Shown piece after piece: positions 34,511 through 46,184 of a stretch of DNA of 64,000 nucleotides. Made by a program: the position numbers and the translations under genes. Below the pieces are notes generated by a model. That model was given only the letters and a program-made list of their open reading frames with translations, ran no database searches and was not told the origin of the DNA. Source of the DNA: Rallus limicola (Eukaryota > Chordata > Aves > Gruiformes > Rallidae); contig JAKCOZ010000005.1 in NCBI GenBank assembly GCA_022605955.1, forward strand, positions 52,019,762 to 52,083,761, written 5' to 3'. How positions within the stretch are numbered: the first letter of the stretch is position 1; each line of letters begins with the position of its first letter.

Positions 34511-34690
34511 GCTGCCTGCAAGGCGGCCGCTCGTCTCCGGCTCTCGGGCTGCAGCGGGAACCACCGGAAAAGCTGCGGTGGCCGCCGAGGGCTGACTGGT
34601 GATGCGGCCGCGCTGGAATCTGGCCGGCTGCGGGGACTCGGAGCCGCTGCTGCTGCTGCTGCTGTTGCTGTATCTCCACTAGCGCTTATT
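34511..34690 (-). other. RTN1: RTN1 5' untranslated region with CAG run
   Basis: GC-rich sequence upstream of the RTN1 ATG. On the transcribed strand it contains an interrupted CAG run (CTG on the plus strand, 34647-34670: six CTG, one TTG, one CTG). In one frame this would read as polyglutamine, but that frame has no ATG, so the run is probably untranslated. The transcription start is not visible, and 34690 is only a guess at the right limit. Confidence 0.55.
34647..34670 (-). repeat. Interrupted CAG trinucleotide run
   Basis: CTG repeated six times, then TTG CTG, on the plus strand; CAG CAA (CAG)6 on the transcribed strand of RTN1. Short and probably stable, but in a position where length changes could affect translation of RTN1. 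Confidence 0.9.
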
Positions 34691-37600
34691 ACGCAGGTGA
34701 AAATGGCTTGTTTAGTTGGAGCCTTCCAGCCCTTGCGTCACCCTGTGGCTGGCATATCACAGGGCAGGAATCTGCCAGCCTGGCTGCTGCTCTCCCCCGT
34801 TTAACTGCTTCAGTAGGGTAGGCATCGGCTGGTGTGTATAAGGGAAGAAATGCCCCCTTCCAGGCAGGCACACGCCCCCCTCGCCTCTCCTGCGGTCCCC
34901 CACGCAGCGCGCATCCCCCTCCTCTGCGTCCCGTCCTCGCTAGAGCATCCAAGGAAAGGCGCAGCCCCTCCGGGCCCTTCAGGCTTGGTGGGGAAGGGAA
35001 ACACAGCCCACCGTGAAGCACATCCTAAAAGCTCCCCATTCCCCCCCTCTCTCTGCCAGCACCCCAAGCCAGCAGAAGCAGCCACACTCTGCTCCCCAGC
35101 ACCTGGGTTTGTTTACCCAGTTGGCTCCTTTCTGTTTGCAGCCACGCCAGGGAGATGATCACAGCTTATTGCATCTAAATGACACTTGTCAAAATAAACT
35201 CACAGCAGGTGTCTGTCTGTGTGCCTTTCCCCCCCTCCCCCCTTTCTTTTCTTTCTTTTTTTTTCCTCTTTTGTGTCCTTTGGTGTGCCATTGTATTTGC
35301 TTGCTTACTGTCTCAGGGAAGTATTGCGTGCTTAGAGGTGATGGAAACTGTCAGGGATCCTTGCTGCTAGTGAGAGCAGCAATGGTATGAGATTGCAAAG
35401 GAGAAAGTCCCAGGCAGGATCTGTAACACTTCCCAAGTGAACTGGGAACCAGTATCCTCGCCATCCTTCCACAGATGAGGAAACGGGGTCAGGTAAACAG
35501 TATGGGATCATTCCTGAGATGTGGAGTTCCAGCACCGATAGGTGAAAGTAGGAAGAGCTCTATATTGTAATGTGACAAGTCAAGCTATAAAGTGGAGCAT
35601 AATTACCTCAGCAAGAAGACTTCACCACAGCCAGGCTCTTGCCTGTTGCAGCAACAGATCTGCAGCCTGTGATCTTTATGCCACAGCAACCCTGCATATG
35701 CTTCAGCATGTTTATGCTTGAGTTCAAAAACTTAATGGGTTTCTACTCTCTCCATGTGGGGCAGATTCTTCAAACATGACTCGTGACACACACCATCACC
35801 ACTTGTACACACAAGGGCCTGTGCCATGGGCTCTTGAGGCTCTGCCTGCCCTGCTAGCCACACTTGAAAATTTATGGGGTAGGTTGGTGAATTAGTGTTG
35901 AGGCAGATCTCAACAGGCAGAGAGAACCCAACCACCAACAACTTCTTGTTTTGAGCTCCCTAGTGTGATTAATTACTGAAAGACAATGACACCAACCCAG
36001 TTCTCTTGCTATGCTTTGTGCCCTATTTGAAGATCAGCAATTATTTTATAGGTCATTTTATTTTCAGGGCTTTAACATAGGCTTTAACAGAGTGTGCAAG
36101 ACCATCTGGGCTAGAAGAGAACTACTCCAAACCGCTTGGCTGAAGTACAGCTATACAGAGGGCAAAGACTACCAGGGGATCTCCTACTGAGTCACTGCTT
36201 TGTGAAAACACCACAGACATGTCGTACAACGTGGTCTGTCAAACTCAGCTTTCCTTGTGAGTTACTTCCAGGTAATACATACTCCTGAGATAGACAGAAA
36301 AAGTGTCTCTGATACCAGGTGAGAGAGAAGCTTTCTTGAGAAGAAAGCTGCCTGAACCATGCCGCTCTGCTAAACTCCTTGTGAAAGTTGACTCTCATGT
36401 AACTTACACATACAGCACACACTAAGCATTATTTAACATCTTATTGGAACAATGGTGAAAATATGCCCTCTGGTGTGTTCAAGCCACCTCATACACACAG
36501 GCTGATTGGATTTTATTTATTTATGTCAATAGGATGGTGTTTGCTGCAGTTTGGTAGCATGTGGTTTTAAACAGATCCAGCTCAGCCTTTCCTTATAGGA
36601 GAGATGCTCTAGTCCCCTCATCATCTGTGTGTCCCTGCACTCCACATTCTCAAGTAGTTCCCCCTCTGATCACACACTAAAGTTCACATCCTGAGCAGTG
36701 GAGATAAACTCACCTTACTTTTCCCCTTTGTACCACATCATGCAAAGTATATTGTCTGATAATGATTCTGGCAAGATTCTGATTACTTAAGTTACATTAA
36801 TGATGCTAGTGATATACAATACGTTTTCAAAAATATTTTTTTCCTTAGATCTCAACACATGTCCTTGTTCAGAGTCCCCAGTTTTCCTTTGTTTCCATCA
36901 CTCTCTGGGGCAGCTCTTTGACACTTTTTGTGTGAGTCAGTAATGGACTGGAGGGCTCAGGAGATGGCTTGTAAAGGCATTGGACAGCTTTGCTGTGTGA
37001 GCAGTATGCAATCACAAAGGTCTCCTGATAATGCAGCATCATCAGAATGTGTGCACACATGCTAGGTATGATTCATTTCTACAGACCAGAAAGGTTATCG
37101 TGATCTGAAGGCTGCTGGTGTGAGCCCAGTGTTACTACAGCAGAATACAGAGGAAAGAGTGTGGTCTGTGTTCTCTGCTTATTGAAGAGAAATGGGGACA
37201 AGCACCGGTAAGTACATAAATAAAGCAAAAAAAGTGGTTTTTTGCTTCAGGGATTCCCATTGTAGTGCAACCCAGGGTTTTATTTCACCAGCTTCTGTAC
37301 AGTCCCCAGGTGACCTGGAACAGTCTCATGCAATACAATCAGCCCTGCTCATCCCCATGCAATGTCAGGTGGGAAACTAGAGGTTCAATTTCAAACCTTG
37401 GATACAAATCCTGGGCTCCCACTGACCATCACCATCACAGGTGCTGTACATGTATTTCCGATAGGAAAGCTTTGGTTTGCCAGGATGAATGAAGAAAAAT
37501 CTCACTGGGAACAAGAGGACAGACACTCAGAAATCTGGATTGATCCAGTCTCCATGCTTGCACAGACAACTTGGACGTGGCACAACCTGGGCTGTCATGT

Positions 37601-38143
37601 ATAAGGTTATGTCACTAGCGATTTTACAGGGTTTTTTCATATCCCTGCAGGAAGATCAGACTGGATGAAGATTTAATCTAATGTGTGTTTAAGAGAGGTG
37701 TGAGTTTCAGTAATGCTCAGCACAAAGGAACAAAGGTGATTTCTTTCTGCTTTCAACAAATTTACAAAAGCTCCCAGTAGTTTGTATTGCATTGTGCTGA
37801 AAACTGACTTGCACGGGGCTCATCTATTTCTGCTTGTTGGTATTTAATTCTCTCCCTCTTCCCTTTGGCCATTAGAAGTCTCTGAATGTATGAGGTCTGA
37901 AAACATATACACAGAAATGGCTTCTCTTTCCATTATAGCCCTTTGTGCTCTGCAGCTGATAAATGCTGCTGGCCCAAAGTAACTTTGAACCTCGAGGGGA
38001 TTTTTGGTCTTCGATGTAACATTACCAGCACAGAGCATAGGACCTGGCAGGGTCTATCAACTGATTCAGCAACAGAAAAAAAATCATCTCTTCTTCCTTG
38101 AGGATTTATTCTTGAGGGTTTAGAATAAATACATTTCAATAGG

Positions 38144-38160
38144 AAAAAAAAAAAAAAAAA
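38144..38160 (+). repeat. A17 homopolymer
   Basis: Seventeen A after AGG, preceded by an AATAAAT hexamer at about 38123. The combination resembles the end of a retroposed transcript, but no parent gene or flanking duplication is evident. Confidence 0.85.
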
Positions 38161-38609
38161 GAATAGAGGCTTCTGACATAACTGGCAAAACAAAGATGAG
38201 TAAAACAACCTCCCCCTACTCCCTAGCAAAGACTCCAGCACAGTAGCAGCTGTGGCCTGGTTTTCAATTGACCACATCTGCACTGCATAACACTTGATTT
38301 CCAGGTGCATCTCACACCTCTTCCCAAAACAAGCAAACCTCTGGGAGTGTATGACAGCACTGGCCTGGCCAGCATGCATGGATTTCCTGCAGAAATCAGA
38401 TCTCATTCAGGCACAGCCTGAGCCAAGCAAACACCTGCCCTACAAGGCACAGAGAGCTAGCATGACTCCCAAGACAAAGCTGGATTCCTGCTGAGTCCTT
38501 GCCCTGGACTCCTCCTGGGCAAGCCAAACCACTCAAAACTGTCGCTACAGAGAGGCAGATGGCTGGAGAGGGAAGCTGCCCTGTGTGGTGGCACTCCCCA
38601 CAGCAAAGG

Positions 38610-38951
38610 TCATCCATCATCTTTCAGTCCTCCGGGCAACTCTTGCACAATGGTCCTTCTGAGGGAGTCCCTTGGACCTTTGATCTTCATACCTTCTTCT
38701 TCATCCCCACAAGATCTGTCAATGAAGCAGGGCCATGCAACCTCTCCAAAGTCCTTTTCATCTACTCCTCCCACTGCTCCAACTGCCGAGGCTAATGCTT
38801 TGGGCTTGTTTGGAAATAGGTATCCCAACCTTCTGCAGAGCTTGAAGGCATCATCCACCTCCCTACTTCCCTCACAACACTGCTTTGTAACCTGGAATAA
38901 GTTTTCTACATCAGCTAGTGGTCTTAGATCCAGTTTTTCTACTGAAAGCAC
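38610..38951 (-). other. Unidentified 113-codon open frame (doubtful)
   Basis: A minus-strand frame without stops, of balanced and hydrophilic composition (contains VTKQCCEGSREVDDAFKLC and RSCGDEEEG). It has no ATG with good context, and the first codon is only an alternative start. I recognise no family. It could be a relic of a retroposed coding sequence. The neighbourhood gives no further support. Confidence 0.2.
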
Positions 38952-41900
38952 AAGTATCTCAGTGCCAAGAAAGCAACAACAAAACTGGCTAAGCCCAGGA
39001 AAGACAGAAGTTTTGAGTATGTTTTGAGCCTCCCCAGACCAACCCCTGTGTAGGGTGTGCTTTCCTTTGTAGTGAACAACTGCAGAGATGAGACAGGTAC
39101 TCTAGTCCAAAACTGCAGCTCTGAAAATGATCCCCTGGAGAGGGCCATCTCTTAGCATATGCTGTAAAATGAGGAGATTGGTTCAATTGGAGCATCTAGC
39201 AAGTGCAATTTCAAAAATACCAGAGTCTGAATAGTAGCAGTTTTACTGCTTATTGTGTAATTTTAACCTTCCTTCACTTTCAGAGCTCACAGCTGCAGTA
39301 TTTAGCTGCAAGTTCATTGCTCTGAGGTCTGCCCAGCTACAGTCATATAAAGTCCCTGCCTGGCCCTTTAATTCCCACATCATGCGAGAGCTTTCAGCAT
39401 CTCTAGCTCTCCAGTTGTAATGAAATGTGATTAAAGGTGGTGCCTTCCCCGGGTAAGCCTGACTGACTGCTCTGCCCTTCAGCCCCTCCATGTCAACAGC
39501 AGCTCTAGGAGCAGTGAGGATTACCTCTGTTTCTCTGAAAAAGGAGTTTTACAAGGAAATCCAGTGACAGGAGCTTAAATAGCTCTGTTGGCCACGTGAG
39601 CAGGCACAGCCATGGGATGTGCGTGTACCAGGTGTCAGAGAGGAGAAAACCCACCAGCCCTCTAATGAACACAACCTGTTTCCCACTTCTGCCCAGCTTC
39701 AACCTCTTTGCAGGGAAGGAGAGCCAAGCTAAGTAGACAGGTGAGTAGGTGGGAGCTCTGCATACACAAGATACATTCAGTGGTGGCCTAGTTTCAGCAG
39801 TGTTTGGTATTTGAATTGCTATCCAAGTGCTATGTCTGAAAGGCTCTGCACTCACCTCTAGAATATATGTCTGTTGAAATGACTCCCTGTCCTGGAGGAC
39901 AATAGACTGAGAGTCTGTATCTGAACCCATGATCTTAGCTGGTGATATTATTTGCAAGTACATCCTCCATGTGGCAGCAGAATCTCTGTGTGCTCTTGCA
40001 AGTGCTGCTCACAAGCATCTTCAGAACAGTAATCTTTTGCTGTTTTTTACAGTGCTCATCCTGGGAGCCCAGCCCAGGGTTATTAAAGGAAGAAGCATTA
40101 GAATTTGTCCTGTCAGAGATTCCCAGCTGCATGGAACAGGACTTCCTTATCAAGCCCTGGCAGAGCAGTTTCAGAGGCCAGTCATCGCAGAGAAAAACCT
40201 TCAGACTGACACTAATAGGTCTGGTACTATTTAATGTCACTGTTAATGATCCAGCTGAAAAGAAAGTATCAGACAAGGCAGCCTATGTGAGCTCTGAACA
40301 GATCATACAGTGGCTAGAAGTTTATATGGGCAGTGGTGGTGATACTGATAAAACAGCAAACCAAAAATAACTACAATAAAATTATCCACAGATTTGCTTT
40401 TGGAAGAAGCTGAAGAAAGCGAGACAAAGGTCTGACCAGAATTGCTTCTAACATAGGACAGTTCAGTTGGTACACAAAAGGTACTGACAGCTGAGAGAGA
40501 AGCAGAAAGTATTTTCCTCATGCATTCTCATTCCCTTGCACTCCACCCAAAGGCAGTTGTGCACAGAGTGCTCTGTGCGCTTGCACAGCTCCGCAGCGCA
40601 TCCATTAGAGGTTAGCTCCTGAGACCTGATTTATGCTGATGCAGTACATGCACTTATCAGACTCAGAGTGTTGATTATGTACCATTTGCACATCCCTTGA
40701 AACTCATGGATGCTAAAGATTACAGCTTGCATGCTGGAAGAAACAGAAACGCCTTGGTATGCTTTCATTTAGGATTTGGCATGGCACAGAGTGTATCAGA
40801 GAGTCAGCCCATGGAGATAAATCCTGCAATCACTTCTGAAACAGAAGAGATTACACTTTTTAGTGAAACTGAGAGGTTTGTCTACCATCCCTAAGACCCA
40901 AAACTGCTGCAATATGCAAATATTGACAAAACTGCAGGGAAAGGGAACGTGTTCTTCATAGACATGATGCTTTGTGCCCAGAGATACCTCTAAGCAATTG
41001 TCACCTAGAGGCAATCAGCAATGCTTCTAACAGTTGCTGTGAGGATGTCTATGTGTTTGCCACTGGTTCATCTAAAGACATGGTGCTAATAGGTAACCTG
41101 AGAGATCAAGTTTAATGTAAGAGATCTGGGGACAGGTAAGTCTCCATATGATAAAACTAAACATTGCAATAGCTGTCTCAGTGTAACCTTCATAGCTGGG
41201 ACTTATATTCCCCTAATGAGCAACATACATATCCTCCACTTTTTCATAGCACAGGCCTAATTTTCTCGCTTTGTATACAAATGAGAACCAAGAACATCTT
41301 TACAGCAGCCACAGGGGCCAATCCATAAATCAAAATTGGGCTCAGAACTCCCCATTTCTAACTACTCCTTTAAATATTTCTTAAGAGAAGAAGTTACCTG
41401 AGCCAGAAGCCATTGCCTGTTCATTAGCTGCCTCACACCCAGTCAACCCTCAGCATGGATGCTCTATCTGGAAATAGATGTCAAATAACAGATGTGCCTC
41501 GTTGCCCTTCCAAGCTGGTTCTACCAGGCTAAAGGTTAGCTGTTATAATTTGTAATAGTTAAGTAATAATACTGAATATATCCCTTTGCCAGTCAGTGCC
41601 CACATACCTCATCTATGATATAAGAACTGTAATGCTTTGTGGTGCAAAGTCAAACACAATTCTGCAATGTCTGGGTGCTAGAGACGGATGGCTGAGTTAG
41701 GCAGGGATTGCATGTTGCCAGTGTAGAGCCAAACTAGAGTTGTTCTGATACCTTTAATCTATTTTTTATTAAATTCATGAAATTAAACTCCAGTTAACAG
41801 AAGTACTGTAGAACCAGAATCTATTTTATATTTGTAATTAGTCTCATTGACTTCAAAGAAGCTGGTTTTGTATAATATTTGCGGGGTTGAGATTTGTTTT

Positions 41901-43509
41901 TGAATTTAATTGATACATCATTTAGCACTTGATATCAGGACTTCAAAGGGAACATTATTGCTTTACATATCAAAATCACTTTGTAGTGCATTCTGTATAT
42001 CACATTATTCAAATTTGGGAGCACAACCAGAGAATTCTTACCAGCTCTACTCATCTATGGCTTTATTTTGTGAATTAAATGTTTGCAACAAATACTAGTC
42101 TACATTCTCCAAACCCTATCTGAAGTCAGTGCTGAAAAAGGATTCATCCCTGACATGAGTAACCCCTAAACCAATCATTTTTATTCTCTGCATTTTGCAG
42201 TGGTGTGGGTAGATAAATCTGATAACTTGTTTTTATAACTTCTGGAATTGTCTCTTCTTAATGCAACTTAGCTTTCCCAAAAATCAAAACCTAAACTTAC
42301 AGCAGGGCTCTGCTGGTTTCCCATGAACAGCCCCATTATATAGTTAAAGTCATCTGCCAAAAAATAAATGCAAGTGACAGCAGATGCAGTGCCCTCTGCT
42401 GGGTTGTGAGGAGAATGGTACCTTCCTGAAAATGCTGAAGTGAATCACTGCCTCGGAAAGTTCATATTATGCATCAACATACAACTTTGGCCATCAACAC
42501 AATGTTGATGGAAAGAGAATTACAGATTACAGCTCATCTCTAACAACAAAGTGGGTTTTGCCACTTGCAAGGAACATTACAGGGAAGGCTTCCCAGAGTA
42601 AGAAATAAAGAATCTGTCCTTATCATGCCCTAGAAGAAAAAACAACATGCAGTTCATTGTAATATCCTTATCTGAATACCTATCAACTCATTGCCATGGA
42701 ACACAGCAGAGAAATAGATCAGAAAACAGAAATAGGGAAGAGCTAGTGAAAGATGCTGTAAGAGGAACTGAGCTTTTGCCCTTCACACAGCTTGGGGAGC
42801 TGGGGAGAAAATTTCAAGCAACAGAGTTGAGCACTTTCCATGCATTACAGTTGGAAGTTTCACAACCCCTCCTAAGGATCCCCCAACCTTCATGGTGGGA
42901 AGACTGGATGTTCCCATAATCTGGTCATCTACACCGGGTAGCAAGAGCTTTGCAAGCTCTATGACCTCAATCAACAAAGAAAACTGGAGATAGGCCTTGG
43001 AAAAAACGTGAGATTAACTGGGCTCCCAGGAAAGGATAATTCCAAGTGGAAAGACTGTGATGCTGCTAGAAAGCGTTTTGGGTCAGCAGTGTCTCTGTTC
43101 ACAAAATTAACGTGGAAGACACAACTGATTCCTCTGTGTCATACACACAATTCTGGTGACATTCCTAAAAGAGCTTCTGAAAAAAGGACAAATCTTGGCA
43201 ATTCTGACTCTCCAGCCAGGGGTAAAGAATCAAAATGGGATGAACACATAGTAAGTTAACATACGACTCAATTTAGAGTTGGAAACTTAAAAGCTGTGAA
43301 GAGGCAGCTTGATGTCTGCCTTGTAGAAGCAGGGAGGAATTGTTTGTGACTGTCTTTTTCTGACCTCATCATTTTCTTAGCATTCCCCTACTTGCAGCTC
43401 TATCAAGATACTAGATTAATTTCCTTTGTGCTCCTTAATGGTGGATACAAGGGTGCTTGTTTTGCGTCTTTAAATGTTCACTGTTTTATATAAAATGTTT
43501 TTTAATAGT

Positions 43510-43545
43510 TTTAGTTAATATGATAACTTTAGTTAATATGGTAAG
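43510..43545. repeat. Tandem duplication, 18-bp unit
   Basis: TTAGTTAATATGATAACT at 43510 is followed by TTAGTTAATATGGTAAG. Two copies, one base different in the core. Confidence 0.75.
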
Positions 43546-43851
43546 TTAAATGTTTTAAGTGACATAATTACAAAACAGTGGTTTGGATTCTGGATTTGCA
43601 TTTCAATCTCCCAGCTGAAGCAGTTCAGCAGAATCAGTAGGAAACATTTCATGATTCTAAACCTTGATCTTTAGTGGTGAAAGTATTGCCAAGGGGGTTT
43701 TGTCCAGCTCTGGTATTCACAGTATTGAAAGTTACATCAAGTGAGTTCATGAAAAAAAAATGTGAGAACTTGAAGTCTTTTTTTACTTTAATTATTCATC
43801 CATCGTTCTTGGACAGAGCCCAAAATGTCAATGCTTTTAGCAATTTCATTG

Positions 43852-43893
43852 TATTAAGAATAAAGGGTAACTTGTATATTAAGAATAAAGGTG
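43852..43893. repeat. Tandem duplication, about 23-bp unit
   Basis: GTATTAAGAATAAAGGGTAACTT is followed by GTATATTAAGAATAAAGGTGAACT. Two slightly diverged copies. Confidence 0.7.
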
Positions 43894-44404
43894 AACTGTT
43901 TGACATCTGGTCTGTAAGTGGGCATGGTCAGATACTAAATGCCCTCAGTACATATTTATTTAATCAAGGAATGCAAATGTTGAGGGGGTAAATTAAAAGC
44001 TCTCTCCAAGAGAACCTTGAACCTTCAACACCCTATAAAATGACTCATGATGAAGACACACCAATTAAGATTTCCTTGTTCATTAGAATGGCCACTGCAG
44101 GTCACATCACACATCATGAAAATACCTGGATTACTGTTTTATTCAGTCTTATTTTAGACAACCCAAATGATGAGTCATCCCTGAGTTCCTTTGAGTAAAT
44201 ATTACATAACCACTTGAGAAACAGAGTTTCTCAAGAAAGTGCTTCTTGTCCCTCTGCCCTTCAAATGTTTATATTCTTAAATCTACCTTCATCTTACAAT
44301 ACACAACTGCTTAAAATACAGAAATATAAGGGACTCCCTGGGTTGCCAGGTATGGTCATTTTCTATTTCAGGGGAAAATATCATGTAAACCTTTTGCTGT
44401 CATT

Positions 44405-44640
44405 TTAAAATAAGGTAGAGTGTTCTGTCCCTCTTATTTCTACTGGAAAGCTGTTCCAAAAATTCACTCCTCTTAGTGCTAGACAAATTCTTCTAATCTC
44501 CAGCCTAAATTTATTCGTGGCCAGTTTACTGCCATTTGTTCTCTTGCCAACAGTGTACTTTAGCTTAAACAACTTTTTCCCTTCCCTGGTGTTTTCTTTG
44601 CTGATGTATTCATAGCTTCCCAAAAGTTACTCCCTATTTT
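44405..44640 (-). mobile_element. Ancient CR1/L3-like LINE relic (reverse orientation)
   Basis: A minus-strand frame still shows the end of a CR1-type reverse transcriptase protein: GKRTNGSKLA followed by FWNSFPVEIR, where CR1 and L3 families carry an FWN.LP.E.. motif. The rest is eroded. Much older than the CR1 copies with intact tails. Confidence 0.6.
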
Positions 44641-45829
44641 CATTTTGCTGAAGGTTTTAAACTTTGTGTAATTTGTTCTGGTTTTATTATCAGCAGTCTT
44701 CTGAAAATAGCTGTAGAGTCATAGGCATGCTTTTACTATGGTTAAATCAAACAAGATGTCATGACATAATGACTCTGTATATGCAGATCAAATTGATCAT
44801 CCCCATATCCATTTTAATATACTACTGTCATTTAATTTTCCTGTTGCTGTTCACTTAACCTCTTCTTTTCTATGTATTCACTAACTTTCCACCTCTCACT
44901 GAAATAGGAATATGGGGAGGAAGAAGGGCAGAGTACTTCCCAGATGTATCAGTTTATGAGAGAGGTAAATTTTTAAAATTAATTTCCAGATTCCATTTCC
45001 TAGTTGCTCTTTTTTTGCCCCCAGTTGGTGTTTACATCATATCCCATAGCTGAATCATTTCCACATTTTATATAACTGCACCTTTAAGTGTTCCTTTAGA
45101 TGATGGAAATTCATTCATGAAATGTAGCTCTAATCTTTCAATCTAGTACAACTCATTAACTATTGTTTCTCTGCACTAACAGTCATTCCAAGGGCACAAC
45201 ACCAGTATTTAGGACCATAACTCTGGTCTGTTCTGTGCCTCCAACATATGGCCACTCTTGCCAGTGTCAGGGGGCACGTGTGCTGGAAATGTGCTGCTCA
45301 GCATACTAGTGTCTTCAAAAACTTATGAATGATGCATCAAGGAAAAGAAACTCTGTAATTTGCATACCCAAGGAGTTAATTATAAATCCTCCCCATTTTT
45401 CCAGGAGCTGAGCATTAAGACAAGACATAGGTAAACAATCCAACAGTCCCAAGAGTTAAAAAGGGTTGTAAAGTCTGGTCAGCTGGGAGCTGTGCTGCTG
45501 AGAGTCAGCTAATCTAGTGGCTTGGCTCTCAAAACTGAGGACAGACAAAGGGAAAGGAAATAACATAAGAATTACAAAGAGCCATGATTAGTTAAGCCAA
45601 AGGATTGCTCAGCATCCTGTCTCTGACAGGGTTCAGTTGCAGCTGATTAGAGAAAATGCACACAGGGAGGGAAACCAGGAGTAAAAATCACTCCCTTTCA
45701 CAGGGAGTGGAAATCCTCTGCCCTCCTTCCTCAGTATATCTTCACAGATTTCCTGCAGTCTTTGCTGAAAGATTTCCCAAGTCAGATATTGAAACTGCAT
45801 CCTTCTGTTTAACAACCTTTGATGGAGGT

Positions 45830-46015
45830 ATATCCGTGAATTTTGTCTAATCACATTTTTATTTCATTTATGCTTTCAGCTTCCATGACATCCTGTAACA
45901 ATGAGTTCCACAATTTAATTATAGGCTGATTGAAGAAATGCTTCCTTTTGTTTGTTCTGAACTTGCCTGATGATTTTGTCATGTACTTGTATAGAAAGAA
46001 ATAATGGCTATTGCT
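45830..46015 (-). mobile_element. Ancient L3/CR1-like LINE relic
   Basis: GCTTCCATGACATCCTGT, then AATGAGTTCCACAATTTAAT and GAAATGCTTCCTTTTGTTTG strongly recall the old amniote L3/CR1 repeat consensus as I remember it (in the strand that complements the coding direction). No frame survives. Confidence 0.6.
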
Positions 46016-46072
46016 CCATATTTATATAGTCATGCAAAATATTTTATATTTCTAATTTATACATAAATATTT

Positions 46073-46184
46073 TATATATAAACATATATATGCATATATA
46101 TGCATATATATATGCATACATATATATGTATATATATATGTACATATATATATATGTACATATATATATATATATGTATATGTA
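46073..46184. repeat. AT-rich microsatellite (TATATG/TATATGCA variants)
   Basis: About 110 bases of alternating A and T with embedded GCAT and GTAC steps. It is self-complementary, could extrude cruciforms, and is expected to be unstable. Confidence 0.95.

Larger units (their letters stand above)
34310..35000. promoter_or_regulatory. RTN1: CpG island, promoter of RTN1 (long isoform)
   Basis: CpG dinucleotides are dense from about 34310 to 34680 and remain frequent to about 34980, in contrast to the CpG-poor DNA on both sides. The island covers the RTN1 first exon, its donor and the presumed transcription start on the minus strand. No clear TATA box is seen, as is usual for such promoters. 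The right half may also hold regulatory sequence for divergent transcription, but no plus-strand gene start is supported. Confidence 0.8.

Noticed and set aside
34317..34679. Polyglutamine-containing frame on the minus strand over the RTN1 exon
   Set aside because: It has no ATG (starts at GTG) and overlaps the RTN1 frame, which matches a known N-terminus.
37192..37207. ATG GGG ACA AGC ACC G followed by a perfect donor GTAAGTA
   Set aside because: Six codons with no CpG island, no upstream promoter feature and no partner exon. A cryptic donor by chance.
40000..40370. 142-codon plus-strand frame ending at 40370
   Set aside because: Protein-like composition toward its end, but no family, no splice support and no conservation evidence available.
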